A stretch of 50,010 nt of DNA from Phytophthora sp. 'mugwort' (lineage: Eukaryota > Oomycota > Peronosporomycetes > Peronosporales > Peronosporaceae), in NCBI GenBank assembly GCA_033558025.1, contig JAUCEF010000020.1, positions 1 to 50,010 of the forward strand. Reading direction: 5' to 3'. Shown piece after piece: positions 33,912 to 46,496 of this stretch. The position numbers and the translations under genes are program-made. Below the pieces are notes generated by a model that saw only the letters and a list, made by a program, of their open reading frames with translations, had not been told where the DNA came from and made no database searches. Position 1 is the first letter of the stretch. Each line of letters starts with the position of its first letter.

Positions 33912-35387
33912 ATGTTTAATAAGTTTATATTAATTTTTTTACTTATTTTACCATTAATTACGGTTATTATATTAGCTTTTTCGAAAAATGAAAAATTTAT
34001 AAAAAATTTTAGTATTTTTATGTCTTTTTTCATTTTTTTAATGTCATTACCTTTATGGATTTTATTTGATAAATCAACTTCTAATTTTCAATATTTATTT
34101 AAAATAGAATGGATTAGTCAATTTAATATTAATTTTTATTTAGGTATTGATGGTATTTCATTATTTTTTATAATTTTAACAACATTTTTGATTCCAATCT
34201 GTATGTTAATTAGTTATGAAATGATTAATAAAAATATAAAAGAATATTTTATTTTATATTTTATTTTAGAATTTTGTTTAATCATTTCATTTAGTATATT
34301 AGATGTACTTATTTTTTATATTTTCTTTGAAAGTGTATTAATTCCTATGTTTTTAATTATAGGTATTTGGGGTTCAAGAGAACGTAAAATTAAAGCTTCA
34401 TATTTGTTTTTTATGTATACATTAGCAGGTTCATTATTTATGTTTATTGCCATTATTCATTTATTTTTAACTGTGGGTACAACTGATTATCAAATATTAT
34501 ATTATAGTAATTTTAATTTTTCATATGAAAAATTTTATTTCTTAGCTTTTTTTTTATCATTTGCTGTTAAAGTTCCAATGTTACCTTTTCATGTTTGGTT
34601 ACCGGAAGCACATGTTGAAGCACCTACCGCAGGTTCTGTACTATTAGCTGGTATTTTATTAAAATTAGGATCATACGGTATGATTAGGTTTTTAGTTCCT
34701 TTATTTCCTAAAGCTGCATTATATTTTACACCGTATATTTTAGTTTTATGTTTAATATCTGTTATTTATGCGTCATTAACAGCTATACGACAAACAGATT
34801 TGAAACGTATTATTGCTTATGCATCAGTTGCTCATATGAATTTTATAATATTGGGTATTTTTTCTTTAACTATTCAAGGATTAGAAGGTAGTATTATTCA
34901 AATGATTAGTCATGGTTTAGTATCGAGTGGTTTATTTTTTTCAATTGGATGTTTATATGATCGATATCATACAAGATTTATTAATTATTATGGTGGTTTA
35001 GCACATACAATGCCTTTATTTTGTATTGCATTATTTATTTATGTATTAGCAAATATGTCTATTCCAGGTTCAAGTAGTTTTGTGGGTGAAATTCTTATTT
35101 TAACTGGAGTTTTTGAAGATAATACTACAACAGCTGTTTTTGCGACAATTGGTATGTTTTTGGGTGGGGTATATTCTTTATTATTTTATAATCGAATTTG
35201 TTATGGTAATATTCAAAATATTTATTTAAAAATTTATTATGATTTAACTTATCGTGAATTTTTAATTCATTTAATATTAATTATAAATATCTTTTTATTA
35301 GGTTTATATCCTAAAATTTTTGAAAGTTGTATGCATGAAAGTGTTTCAAAAATTTTAATACATATTGATTTTTCTTATTTTTATTAA
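33912..35387 (+). CDS. nad4: NADH dehydrogenase subunit 4
   Basis: ND4 is an antiporter-like membrane subunit of complex I. It has 491 residues from ATG 33912. The open frame continues upstream into trnH, which is rejected. Typical motifs: FFESVLIPMFLIIGIWGSRERKIKASYLFFMYTLAGSL, VKVPMLPFHVWLPEAHVEAPTAGSVLLAGILLKLGSYG, RQTDLKRIIAYASVAHMNF and NMSIPGSSSFVGEILIL. Confidence 0.98.
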   Translation: MFNKFILIFLLILPLITVIILAFSKNEKFIKNFSIFMSFFIFLMSLPLWILFDKSTSNFQYLFKIEWISQFNINFYLGIDGISLFFIILTTFLIPICMLISYEMINKNIKEYFILYFILEFCLIISFSILDVLIFYIFFESVLIPMFLIIGIWGSRERKIKASYLFFMYTLAGSLFMFIAIIHLFLTVGTTDYQILYYSNFNFSYEKFYFLAFFLSFAVKVPMLPFHVWLPEAHVEAPTAGSVLLAGILLKLGSYGMIRFLVPLFPKAALYFTPYILVLCLISVIYASLTAIRQTDLKRIIAYASVAHMNFIILGIFSLTIQGLEGSIIQMISHGLVSSGLFFSIGCLYDRYHTRFINYYGGLAHTMPLFCIALFIYVLANMSIPGSSSFVGEILILTGVFEDNTTTAVFATIGMFLGGVYSLLFYNRICYGNIQNIYLKIYYDLTYREFLIHLILIINIFLLGLYPKIFESCMHESVSKILIHIDFSYFY

Positions 35388-35411
35388 ACAAAATTTTTTG
35401 TTTAATAAAAA

Positions 35412-35483
35412 GCCCTTTTAGTCTAATGGTTAGGACATTACCTTTTCACGGTAAAAATACGAGTTCAATTCTCGTAAAGGGTA
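35412..35483 (+). tRNA. trnE(ttc): tRNA-Glu (UUC)
   Basis: This is a 72-nt cloverleaf with acceptor gcccttt/aaagggt, anticodon loop TTTTCAC on stem tacc/ggta, and T-arm acgag/ctcgt. It lies between nad4 and atp1. Confidence 0.95.
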
Positions 35484-35562
35484 TAAAAAATATATATTTG
35501 ATATATTTTGGTAATTATAATAATTTATAATTATTAAATAATATGATAATTTAATAACCTCT

Positions 35563-37092
35563 ATGGCTATTGAATTATCATATATACTGGAATCAAATAT
35601 TAAAAAATATAAAGATGAAAAAAGTTTACAAGAAACAGGTATTGTTCTTTCAATGAGTGATGGTATTGCAAGATGTTATGGTTTAACTAAAATTCAAGCA
35701 GGTGAAATGGTTGAATTTAATAATGGTAATATTAAAGGAATGGCTTTAAATTTAGAACCTGATGTTGTTGGTGTTGTTGTTTTTAGTAATGATAGAGAAA
35801 TTCAAGAAGGTAATTTTGTACGAAGAACTGGATCTATTGTTAGTGTACCTGTAGGACCTGAAGTATTAGGTAGAGTAGTTGATGCTTTAGGACAACCCAT
35901 TGATGGTAAAGGTCAAATTAACAGTAAATTAGAAAGTAGAGTTGAAGTTAAAGCTCCAGGTATTATGCCTAGAGAAAGTGTTAAACAACCTGTACAAACA
36001 GGTTTAAAAGCTGTAGATAGTTTAATTCCTATTGGTCGTGGTCAAAGGGAATTAATTATTGGTGATAGACAAACAGGTAAAACATCTATTGCTATTGATA
36101 CTATAATTAATCAAAGAGAACCTCATTTAAAAAAAGATATAAATAATCAATTATATTGTATTTATGTAGGTGTTGGTCAAAAAAGATCAACAATTGCTGA
36201 ATTAACAAAAACTTTAGAAGAAAAAAATGCAATGTTTTTTTCTGTTATTGTAGCGGCTACTGCTTCAGATTCAGCACCCTTACAATATTTAGCTCCATAT
36301 ACTGGTTGTGCTTTAGGTGAATATTTTAGAGATAATGGTAAACATGCTGTTATTTTCTATGATGATTTATCAAAACAAGCGGTAGCTTATAGACAAATGT
36401 CTTTATTATTAAGAAGACCTCCAGGTAGAGAAGCTTATCCTGGAGATGTTTTTTATTTACACTCTCGTTTATTAGAAAGAGCTGCTAAAATGAATAAAAA
36501 AATTGGTGGTGGTTCATTAACCGCATTACCTATTATTGAAACACAAGCTGGAGATGTTTCTGCTTATATTCCAACAAATGTTATTTCAATTACTGATGGA
36601 CAAATTTTTTTAGAAACAGAATTATTTAATGAAGGTCAAAGACCTGCAATTAGTGTTGGATTATCTGTAAGTCGTGTTGGTTCTTCTGCACAAATTAAAG
36701 CTATGAAACAAATTGCTGGTACAATGAAATTAGAATTAGCACAATTTAGAGAAGTACAAGCATTTGCTCAATTTGGTTCTGATTTAGATGCTACAACTCA
36801 ACAACAATTAAATAGAGGGATTAGATTAACAGAAATGTTAAAACAAGGTTTAAATATACCGTTATCTGTTGAAAATCAAATTGTAATTATTTATTTAGGT
36901 GTACGTGGTTTCTTAGATAAAATTGCTGTTGATAAAATTTCAAGTTTTGAAATTAGTTGGTTAAATTTTATAAAAAATAATCATTTTAATATTTTAGAAG
37001 AAATCTTAAATAAAAAAGAAATATCTAAAGAATTAGAAAAAAAACTTAATATTTTAGCAACAAATTTTACTAATAATTTTATTACAAAATAA
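35563..37092 (+). CDS. atp1: ATP synthase F1 subunit alpha
   Basis: This is the catalytic-head alpha subunit of ATP synthase, on the matrix side. It has 509 residues, full length. The P-loop is GDRQTGKT at 167-174. Other parts are [12 protein letters not shown] (106-117), [45 protein letters not shown] and the C-terminal [20 protein letters not shown]. It is well conserved and has noticeably higher GC than the ribosomal genes. Followed by a 204-bp AT-rich spacer (37093-37296). Confidence 0.99.
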   Translation: MAIELSYILESNIKKYKDEKSLQETGIVLSMSDGIARCYGLTKIQAGEMVEFNNGNIKGMALNLEPDVVGVVVFSNDREIQEGNFVRRTGSIVSVPVGPEVLGRVVDALGQPIDGKGQINSKLESRVEVKAPGIMPRESVKQPVQTGLKAVDSLIPIGRGQRELIIGDRQTGKTSIAIDTIINQREPHLKKDINNQLYCIYVGVGQKRSTIAELTKTLEEKNAMFFSVIVAATASDSAPLQYLAPYTGCALGEYFRDNGKHAVIFYDDLSKQAVAYRQMSLLLRRPPGREAYPGDVFYLHSRLLERAAKMNKKIGGGSLTALPIIETQAGDVSAYIPTNVISITDGQIFLETELFNEGQRPAISVGLSVSRVGSSAQIKAMKQIAGTMKLELAQFREVQAFAQFGSDLDATTQQQLNRGIRLTEMLKQGLNIPLSVENQIVIIYLGVRGFLDKIAVDKISSFEISWLNFIKNNHFNILEEILNKKEISKELEKKLNILATNFTNNFITK

Positions 37093-37296
37093 TATAATTA
37101 TTTTTTTATTAATAAAAAATAATTATAATATTTTGTAAATAAAACATAACAGATAAAAATTAATTATTTTCTATATAGAAAATAATTTTAAATATTATTC
37201 TAATATTAATTTTTTAAAAAATATTTATTCTTTAAGAAGAATTATTTTAAAATTATTATTATATTTTTAAATAATTTAAATTTATTTTATTCTATT

Positions 37297-39291
37297 ATGT
37301 TATTATTAACTTTAATTTTTTTACCTTTTTTAGGTTCAGTAGCTTCTGGATTATTTGGTTTTTATATTGGCCGTAAAGGTTCTGTATTTATAACCACATT
37401 AACAACTTTTTTAAGTTGTCTTTTTTCATTTATTATTATATATAATTCAATTACAAATGAATATGAGTATATTATTTATATTTCAAATTGGATTAATAGT
37501 GGTTTATTTAATTGTAATTGGTGTTTTTTATTTGATAGTTTAACTATGATAATGTTAATTGTTGTAACAAGTATTTCAACTTTAGTTCATTTATATTCTT
37601 CTAAATATATGGATCATGATCCACATTTATCTAGATTTATGTCATATTTATCACTATTTACTTTTTTTATGATTATATTAGTTACAGGTGATAATTTTAT
37701 GCAAATGTTTGTTGGATGGGAAGGTGTTGGTTTTTGTTCATATTTATTAATTAATTTTTGGTTTACACGTTTACAAGCGAATAAAGCAGCTATAAAAGCT
37801 ATGTTAGTTAATCGAATTAGTGATTTAATCTTATTATTAGGTGTATTAACTGTTTTTTATAATATTAGAACTATTGAATATTTTAGTACATTTGCAGCAA
37901 TTTCTATTGTTAAAGATTTTAAATTTATTTTTTTTAATTATATTTTAAGTATTATTGATGTTGCGTGTATTTTAATTTTTATAGGTGCTATGGGTAAATC
38001 TGCTCAAATTTTTTTACATTTATGGTTACCCGATGCTATGGAAGGACCTACGCCGGTTTCGGCATTAATCCATGCAGCGACTATGGTAACTGCTGGTGTT
38101 TATTTAATTGCACGTTGTTCACCAATGTTTGAATATTCAATGTTTTCTTTAAAAGTTATTACAATTATTGGAGCTTCTACAGCCTTTTTCTCAAGTACAA
38201 TTGGTCTAGTACAAAATGATTTTAAAAAAATAGTTGCCTATTCTACTTGTAGTCAATTAGGTTATATGTTTTTTGCTTGTGGATTATCAAATTATCCTTT
38301 AGCTATTTTTCATTTATCAAATCATGCATATTTTAAAGCATTATTATTTTTATGTTCCGGTGCTGTAATTCATGCTATGGGTGATGAACAAGATATAAGA
38401 AAAATGGGTGGTTTAAGAAGAATTTTACCTTTTACTTATATAATGTTTTTAATAGGTTCATTATCTTTAATGGGTTTTCCTTTTTTAACTGGTTTTTATT
38501 CTAAAGATTTAATATTAGAAGTTGCATTTTCAAGTTTTAGTGAAACAGGTCATTTTGCTTATTGGTTGGGTACTATTGGTGCATTTTTTACGGCATTCTA
38601 TTCAACACGTTTATTATTTTTTGCTTTTTTAAGTGAAACTAATGCCTATAAAAATGTTATTAAAAATGCACATGATGTTCCATTAGAAATGGGTATTCCT
38701 TTAGGAGTTTTAGCATTTGGTAGTATTTTTATAGGTTATATTTCTAAAGATATGTTTGTTGGGTTAGGTTCAAATTTTTGGAATAACTCAATTTATATAA
38801 ATCCATTTAATAATCAAATGATTGATGCTGAATTTTTACCAACATTTTTTAAATTATTACCTGTTATTTTAAGTTTTTGTGGCTTATTTTGTGCCTTTTA
38901 TTTATATTTTTTTAAATTTAGATTTTTATATAACTTAAAAATTTCAAAATATGGTCTTTATTTTTATAATTTTTTAAATAGAAAATGGTATTTTGATAAA
39001 ATTTATTATGAATTTATTAATCAATATATATTAAAAGTTGGTTATAATGTAACATATAAAATGATTGATAAAGGTTTAATTGAAATGTGTGGTCCTTTTG
39101 GTTTAATAACCGTTTTTTCTTTCTTAAGTCAAAAAATAATTTTATTACAAACAGGTTATATTTATCACTATTCATTATTAATGTTAATTAGCATTATTTG
39201 TTTAATAAATATTATTTTTTTTTCTATTATTTATTTTTTTAATATTATTACTATTTTATTATTTTTATTTATTTTTTTATTAATTAAATAA
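37297..39291 (+). CDS. nad5: NADH dehydrogenase subunit 5
   Basis: This is the distal antiporter-like subunit of complex I. It has 664 residues, full length. Motifs: DSLTMIMLIVVTSISTLVHLYSSKYMDHDPHLSRFM, FVGWEGVGFCSYLLINFWFTR (with the key glutamate), GAMGKSAQIFLHLWLPDAMEGPTPVSALIHAATMVTAGVYL, FKKIVAYSTCSQLGYMFFACG and MGFPFLTGFYSKDLILE. The C-terminal 100 residues are more AT-driven. Confidence 0.98.
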   Translation: MLLLTLIFLPFLGSVASGLFGFYIGRKGSVFITTLTTFLSCLFSFIIIYNSITNEYEYIIYISNWINSGLFNCNWCFLFDSLTMIMLIVVTSISTLVHLYSSKYMDHDPHLSRFMSYLSLFTFFMIILVTGDNFMQMFVGWEGVGFCSYLLINFWFTRLQANKAAIKAMLVNRISDLILLLGVLTVFYNIRTIEYFSTFAAISIVKDFKFIFFNYILSIIDVACILIFIGAMGKSAQIFLHLWLPDAMEGPTPVSALIHAATMVTAGVYLIARCSPMFEYSMFSLKVITIIGASTAFFSSTIGLVQNDFKKIVAYSTCSQLGYMFFACGLSNYPLAIFHLSNHAYFKALLFLCSGAVIHAMGDEQDIRKMGGLRRILPFTYIMFLIGSLSLMGFPFLTGFYSKDLILEVAFSSFSETGHFAYWLGTIGAFFTAFYSTRLLFFAFLSETNAYKNVIKNAHDVPLEMGIPLGVLAFGSIFIGYISKDMFVGLGSNFWNNSIYINPFNNQMIDAEFLPTFFKLLPVILSFCGLFCAFYLYFFKFRFLYNLKISKYGLYFYNFLNRKWYFDKIYYEFINQYILKVGYNVTYKMIDKGLIEMCGPFGLITVFSFLSQKIILLQTGYIYHYSLLMLISIICLINIIFFSIIYFFNIITILLFLFIFLLIK

Positions 39292-39351
39292 AAATAATAA
39301 AATATGTATCTTTTAAGATATAATTATAAATTTATATAATTTAAATACATT

Positions 39352-40062
39352 ATGGATTTCGAAACAATTTTCTTTTATACTTTTTCAACTATAGCTTTAA
39401 CTTCAGCTATATTTGTAATATATTCTACAAATACAATATATTCTGCATTTTTTTTAATATTAGTTTTTACTAATTCAACTGGATTATTATTAATTTCTGA
39501 AATTGAATTTTTATCAATAATGTTAATTATTATTTATGTAGGAGCTATTACTGTATTATTTTTATTTGTTATTATGATGCTAGATGTTAATGTTTTAATT
39601 GATAAAAATAAAATAAAAAATAATTTTGGTTATTTACCAATTATTTTTTTAATTAGTTTTATTTTTTTTTTAGAAACGTTTGTTATGTTTAGTAAAGTTT
39701 TTACATCATATTACCATTTAATAAATAATTCTTTTTTTACTCAAAAAGTAAATACTTTATTTTTTTTTCACGATAGTATGAAAGGTACTTTTGAAATATT
39801 TGTTGATGTCAAACCCTTTTTAAAAAATTTTATCTATCAATTAGATACTATTACAAATATTGAAACAATTGGACAAATTTTATATAGTTATTATGCTTTT
39901 TTTTTTTTAGTTGCAGGTATTATATTATTAATAGCTTTAATAGGAGCGGTTACTTTAACTAAAAAGGAAAAAAAAAAATTTTTAAAACAAAATATTTATA
40001 AACAACTTTCACGAGATGCATTAAAAGCTATTTTTAATGTATATTCAGATAAAACTGTTTAA
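39352..40062 (+). CDS. nad6: NADH dehydrogenase subunit 6
   Basis: This is a membrane-arm subunit of complex I with 236 residues. The helix LSIMLIIIYVGAITVLFLFVIMMLDV (about 54-79) holds the conserved glycine/valine pi-bulge stretch YVGAITVLFLFV typical of ND6. The C-terminal helix GIILLIALIGAVTLTKKEKKK is also typical. The loop between helices 4 and 5 is long (about 115-180). Last protein gene of its plus-strand unit. Confidence 0.95.
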   Translation: MDFETIFFYTFSTIALTSAIFVIYSTNTIYSAFFLILVFTNSTGLLLISEIEFLSIMLIIIYVGAITVLFLFVIMMLDVNVLIDKNKIKNNFGYLPIIFLISFIFFLETFVMFSKVFTSYYHLINNSFFTQKVNTLFFFHDSMKGTFEIFVDVKPFLKNFIYQLDTITNIETIGQILYSYYAFFFLVAGIILLIALIGAVTLTKKEKKKFLKQNIYKQLSRDALKAIFNVYSDKTV

Positions 40063-40079
40063 TTCTTAATAAAACTAAA

Positions 40080-40152
40080 ACAATCTTAACTTAATTGGTA
40101 GAGTATTAGCCTTCTAAGCTTTAAAATCTTGGTTCAAATCCAAGAGATTGTA
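40080..40152 (+). tRNA. trnR(tct): tRNA-Arg (UCU)
   Basis: This is a 73-nt cloverleaf with acceptor acaatct/agattgt, T-stem cttgg/ccaag and anticodon loop CTTCTAA. The two outer anticodon-stem pairs (27:43, 28:42) are T-T. It reads AGA/AGG. Confidence 0.9.
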
Positions 40153-40563
40153 ATTAGTTTTATTTAAAAATTTCATTCTTAAAAAAAAAATAATTCAATT
40201 ATTTTTATAATATAAATAATAAAATTTAAATTTTTTAAGAAATAATAAATTAAAAAAATCAATTTTTTTCAATAAATATTCTAAAAAATATAAGAAGAAT
40301 GCGTTCACTTACAAATTTAATATAAATACAGAATATTATTATTGCTAATTCTATAACTTTTAATCAAGATGGTTTAACATAAGTTATTGATGACATAAAT
40401 ATTTAAATAGATTAATTTTTATTAAATACTCAATAACTAAAATTAAATTAATATCAACATAGTTATAATTTAAAATCACATAATTAGTTTTTAATTGGTA
40501 AAAATTTACATAATGTATATATTGTATATCTAGAAACCTATTTAACAAATTAAATAGGTTTTT
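40153..40563. other. 411-bp noncoding spacer at a convergent junction
   Basis: The spacer lies between the plus-strand nad6/trnR end and the minus-strand orf137 end. No gene is visible. It contains a strong hairpin at its right edge. Sequence complexity is somewhat higher than in other spacers, so a decayed ORF or short RNA cannot be excluded. Confidence 0.55.
40534..40561. terminator. terminator-like hairpin between convergent units
   Basis: AAACCTATTTA (40534-40544) and TAAATAGGTTT (40551-40561) form a perfect 11-bp stem with a 6-nt loop, followed on the plus strand by T residues. It abuts the orf137 stop on the minus strand. It fits a transcription end or RNA-processing hairpin for one or both units. 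Confidence 0.6.
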
Positions 40564-40977
40564 TTAGCCATCTTCTTTAAAAATAGAAATTAAAATTTTA
40601 ATTAAATGAGTCATCATTTTTTCAAATTCTTGTGGATTATCTTTTAATAAATGTCTTGGATGAATAGTTAGTTTTAATAATTCTAATAAATTTAATCCAG
40701 CCGCCCTTTTTTCAGGTTCACGTAACATTTTTAAAACAACTTGTTTTATTTGATTGAAAGTTTCATCATCGACGATATTCCTTAAATCCTGTAATGCAGA
40801 AACTATTGGAAAATCGCTATTGAAATAAATTAAAAAAATAGTTAAACCTAAAATAAAAAAGGCACCTATTATAAATATTATATATTTTATATAATTTGAT
40901 GTTTGTTCTTGTGATTCGTGTTTTTCAATATTATTGTTGTCATTGTTTAAGTCTATTAAAATATTTTCGATATCCAT
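40564..40977 (-). CDS. unrecognised single-pass membrane ORF (orf137)
   Basis: I do not recognise this protein. It has 137 residues from ATG 40977. The N-terminus is acidic and Asn-rich (1-29). One strong membrane helix follows (about 30-52), then a soluble helical C-terminal part, LRNIVDDETFNQIKQVVLKMLREPEKRAAGLNLLELLKLTIHPRHLL. This part has ordinary amino acid composition and fewer Lys/Asn/Ile than neighbours, suggesting real constraint. It is the last gene of the long minus-strand unit, 242 bp after cox1. It could be a highly diverged or lineage-specific respiratory or ribosome-associated subunit; function unknown. Confidence 0.7.
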   Translation of the reverse strand: MDIENILIDLNNDNNNIEKHESQEQTSNYIKYIIFIIGAFFILGLTIFLIYFNSDFPIVSALQDLRNIVDDETFNQIKQVVLKMLREPEKRAAGLNLLELLKLTIHPRHLLKDNPQEFEKMMTHLIKILISIFKEDG

Positions 40978-41219
40978 AATTATAATTTAAATTATTTTAT
41001 TAATAATTAATTTGTTATTAATTAAATTTTTATTTGATTTAATTTTTGAGATTTAATATTTTTTTTTATTTAAATTTTACTAATATTTTTTTCTCTTAAA
41101 TAATATAAAAATTTTAAATTTTTATAAAACACCGTAAAACGGTATTAATTAAATTAAAAATTTTTAATATAATTATTAATAAAGATTAATTTAATTATTA
41201 ATAATTATAAAAATTTTTT

Positions 41220-42698
<1,479 letters not shown>

Positions 42699-42920
42699 TT
42701 ATTTATATTTTTAAATTTTATTTTAAATGCAAAATTATATATTTTATTTTTAAATCAAAAAAAGCGTTGGTTTTTTTAATTTTTTATTATCAAAAAAATA
42801 AATTATTTTTATTTATTGAAAAATTGTTTGATTTTATTAATTAATTTTTTAATATCAGTAAATAGTAATAATATTAAAAAAATTATACCAATGATTTTAA
42901 ATACCATAAAAATTTTTTAA

Positions 42921-43697
42921 TTATATATTAAAATCAAAATTGATTTTATTTTTTAACCAAATTAAATAATCTTCTAATGAAACAGCTTCTACAACAATAG
43001 GCATAAATCCATGATTTACTCCACAAATTTCACTACATTGTCCATAAAAAACACCTTCACGTTTAATAAACATTGATGTTTGATTTAAACGACCAGGACA
43101 AGCATCTAATTTTATACCTAATGAAGGTATTGCCCATGAATGTAAAACATCTGAAGCAGTAATTAATACTCGAATATGACTATTAGTTGGAACAACCACA
43201 CGATTATCAACTTCTAAAATTCTAAATTGACCTATTGCTAAATCATCTTCTTGAATCATATAACTATCAAAAATTAAAGGTTCATCAGAAAATTCTAAAT
43301 TATCTGAATATTCATAACTCCAATACCATTGACTACCAATTACTTTTAAAGTAATAATAGGATCAATTACTTCATCCATTGAATATAATAAAGCAAAAGA
43401 TGGAATAGCTACCGTTAATAAAATTAAGGCTGGAATAGAAGTCCAAATAATTTCAATAGTAGCACCATGTACAATTGTTGCTGGAATTTTATTTTTTTTT
43501 TCATCAAAAAGAGTAATAACTCTAAATAACATCCAACAAACAAATACAGTAATCATAATTAAAAAAAACATTAAATCATGATGAAAATTAATAATACCTT
43601 CCATAACAGGTGTTGCTGGATCTTGAAAACCTAATTGCCAAGGTTCAGCCATATCTAAAAAAGTGAATTGATTATTTATATAATTTATTATTGTCAT
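42921..43697 (-). CDS. cox2: cox2, overlap copy
   Basis: Same 258-residue product as 769-1545, repeated because the contig wraps round the circle. Confidence 0.97.
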   Translation of the reverse strand: MTIINYINNQFTFLDMAEPWQLGFQDPATPVMEGIINFHHDLMFFLIMITVFVCWMLFRVITLFDEKKNKIPATIVHGATIEIIWTSIPALILLTVAIPSFALLYSMDEVIDPIITLKVIGSQWYWSYEYSDNLEFSDEPLIFDSYMIQEDDLAIGQFRILEVDNRVVVPTNSHIRVLITASDVLHSWAIPSLGIKLDACPGRLNQTSMFIKREGVFYGQCSEICGVNHGFMPIVVEAVSLEDYLIWLKNKINFDFNI

Positions 43698-44289
43698 AAT
43701 ATACTTGAAATTTATTATTTTATTTAATTTTTAATATATACAAAATTAAGAGTTTTTGAATATTAATATTCAAGAAAAAATATAAATTTTATTATTTATA
43801 TTGTAAAAATAATTGAATTATTTTTTTTTTTTCTTAAAGAATATAAAATTTTTTAAAAATTAAAATAATTTATATTAAATAATCATATTATTTTTAAAAT
43901 GTTTTTATATACAATAATAAATATTAATGTAGAATATAATAAAAATGAAATAATAATTATTTAAAGAGTATTCATTTAACGATTAATCAATAATATTAAC
44001 TAATAAATTAAAATTATTTAATATTGAGAATGTTTTCTTAATATAAACATTAATTAATCTGTTTATGAATATTTTTTTAGGAATAATGGAGTAATTTTAA
44101 AATTGAATATTTATAATAATATTTTTATTTTAAACATATAAAACTATATTTATTATAAAATATTATAAATCTAAATTTAAATTCCCTTTGATTAAAAAGT
44201 ATTTTAAATAAAATTTTATTTTTATAACTTGAATTTAATTAATTTCAGATATTATAAAATTTTTTTGATTTATAATATTTTATAATAAA
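43698..44289. other. noncoding spacer, overlap copy
   Basis: Repeat of 1546-2137; no gene visible. Confidence 0.6.
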
Positions 44290-44361
44290 CAGGAAAAATG
44301 GGACTTGAACCCATAACAATAATTTTGGAGACTATGATTTTACCAATTAAACTATTTTCCT
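44290..44361 (-). tRNA. trnW(cca): tRNA-Trp (CCA), overlap copy
   Basis: Repeat of 2138-2209. Confidence 0.95.
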
Positions 44362-44391
44362 AAGACTTTTAATTTTAATTTAAGAATGCTT

Positions 44392-45007
44392 AAAGATCTC
44401 TTCCAGACACAGGTTCCCCTACGACTACCTTGTTACGACTTCATCAAAGTTACTAACCACTTTTTAGGAATTATAATTTATTTTATAAAAATTTTAAATT
44501 ATTTTATTTAAATAATTATTAAATTTTATAAAAGAATTAAAAATTATTTTAAAAACAATCAACTTCCCTGATGTGACGGGCGGTGTGTACAAAGTCCAGT
44601 AACATATTCACCGCAGCATGCTGTTCTGCGATTACTAGCGATTCCAACTTCATAAGGGCGAGTTTCAGCCCTTAATTCGAACTAAGATAATTTTTGAAGA
44701 TTTGCTCCAACTTATATCATTATTGCTTCTCATTGTAATTATCATTGTAGCACGTGTGTAGCCCAACTCATAAGGGCCATGAAGACTTGACGTCATCCCC
44801 ACCTTCCATTAACCTATCATTAATTTTTTCATTAGAGTACTTTTATCTATTTATAATAAATTAGTAACTAATCATAGGGGTTGCGCTCGTTAAAGGATTT
44901 AACCAAACATTTCACAACACGAGCTGACGACAGCCATGCAACACCTGTTTTTTATATAAAAATTTTAAATAAAAATTAGCAAGAGTTGGTAAGGTTCTGC
45001 GCGTATT

Positions 45008-45039
<32 letters not shown>

Positions 45040-45904
45040 TAGACTCCCGTCAATTCCTTTGAATTTCAATCTTGCGATTATACTTTTCAGGCGGAGTGCT
45101 TAACGCGTTAGCTGTTATATCTAAAAATTCTAAATATTAGCACTCATCGTTTACAGCATGGACTACCGGGGTCTCTAATCCCGTTCGCTACCCAAGCTTT
45201 CGTTTCTCAGTGTCAGTATATACCCAGATAATTGCCTTCGCCATAGGTCTTCCTTCTATTATCAACGTATTTTATCACTCCAATAGAAATTCCATTATCC
45301 TCTATTTATACTCCAGTTTATCAGTTTTGAAAAAATGTATAAAGTTGAGCTTTAATTTGTTTCTTTCAACTTAAAAAACTACCTACAAACCCTTTACGCC
45401 TAATCATCCCGAATAATGCTCGCTCCTCCCGTATTACCGCGGCTGCTGGCACGGGTATTAGCCGGAACTTCTTTTTTAAGTACTGTCATTTTCCTCCTTA
45501 ATGAAAGAGCTTTACAACCTAATTAGCCGTCATCACCCACTCGGTATTGCTGGATCAAGCTTCCGCTCATTGTCCAAAATTCCCCACTGCTGCCTTTAAA
45601 AAAGTTTGGGCCGTGTCTCAGTCCCAATGTGGCTGATCATTCTTTCAAACCAGCTAAAGATAATAGGCTTGGTTGTCTATTAAACTACCAACTACCATAA
45701 TCTTGCGCAAACTCATCTTTTAACGTTAAAAACTTTAATTAATTTATTCAGTATTTTTATAAAAATAATTATTCTGAATTAAAAGGTAGATAATTCACGT
45801 GTTACTCACCCGTTCGCTATGTTTTAAAAACATTCAACTTGCATGTGTTAAGCATACCGATAGCATTTATTCTGAGCCAGGATCAAACTCTATTTAAGTT
45901 TTAT
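44392..45904 (-). rRNA. rns: small subunit rRNA, overlap copy
   Basis: Repeat of 2240-3752, with the same conserved blocks; ends estimated. Confidence 0.96.
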
Positions 45905-46262
45905 ATTAATTATTTAATATTAATTTTTAAAATAACAAATATTTAAAAATTTAATATTATAACATTCTTATATTAATTTTTGTCTTATATTGTCTTATAT
46001 TGTCTTATATTGTCTTATATTGTCTTATATTGTCTTAAAGGATTAAAATTTTTTAATTTTTAAAAATTCAATTAGTTATTAATAAAAATTTCTTTGTATC
46101 ACGAAAAAAAAATATTATTTTTTGAAAAGGATCCCCCCCTAAATATGTTTTTGAATTTTTTGTTGAAAAGATAAATATCTTTTTAACTTAACTATTTAAA
46201 GATATTTTATCTTTTTATCCTTTTTTTAATTTGTTTATCCTTTTTTTTTTTTAGATCTTTAT
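45905..46262. other. noncoding spacer upstream of rns, overlap copy
   Basis: Repeat of 3753-4110, including the tandem repeat, the C run and both hairpins. Confidence 0.6.
45982..46037. repeat. 10-bp tandem repeat, overlap copy
   Basis: Five GTCTTATATT units plus GTCTTA, the same number as at 3830-3885. Confidence 0.97.
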
Positions 46263-46346
46263 TGGAGAAAGTAGGATTTGAACCTACGTAGAAAATATTT
46301 CAACAAATTTACAGTCTGCCGCTTTTAACCACTCAGCCATTTCTCC
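46263..46346 (-). tRNA. trnY(gta): tRNA-Tyr (GUA), overlap copy
   Basis: Repeat of 4111-4194. Confidence 0.94.
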
Positions 46347-46363
46347 TAAAGATATTTTAAATA

Positions 46364-46435
46364 TGTGATTAATGGGATTTGAACCCATAATATTTACTTG
46401 GAAGATAAAGGATTTACCAATTAATCTATAATCAC
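46364..46435 (-). tRNA. trnG(tcc): tRNA-Gly (UCC), overlap copy
   Basis: Repeat of 4212-4283. Confidence 0.94.
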
Positions 46436-46496
46436 GTATATTTTTATTGTTTAAAAAATGTTTATTATTGTTTTAAAAAAGAAAAAGTGGAATAAA

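Noticed and set aside
40153..40563. Possible extra tRNA or decayed gene in the nad6-orf137 spacer
   Set aside because: No T-arm (GGTTCAAAT-type) signature or cloverleaf is seen beyond trnR, and no ORF of note; left as noncoding.
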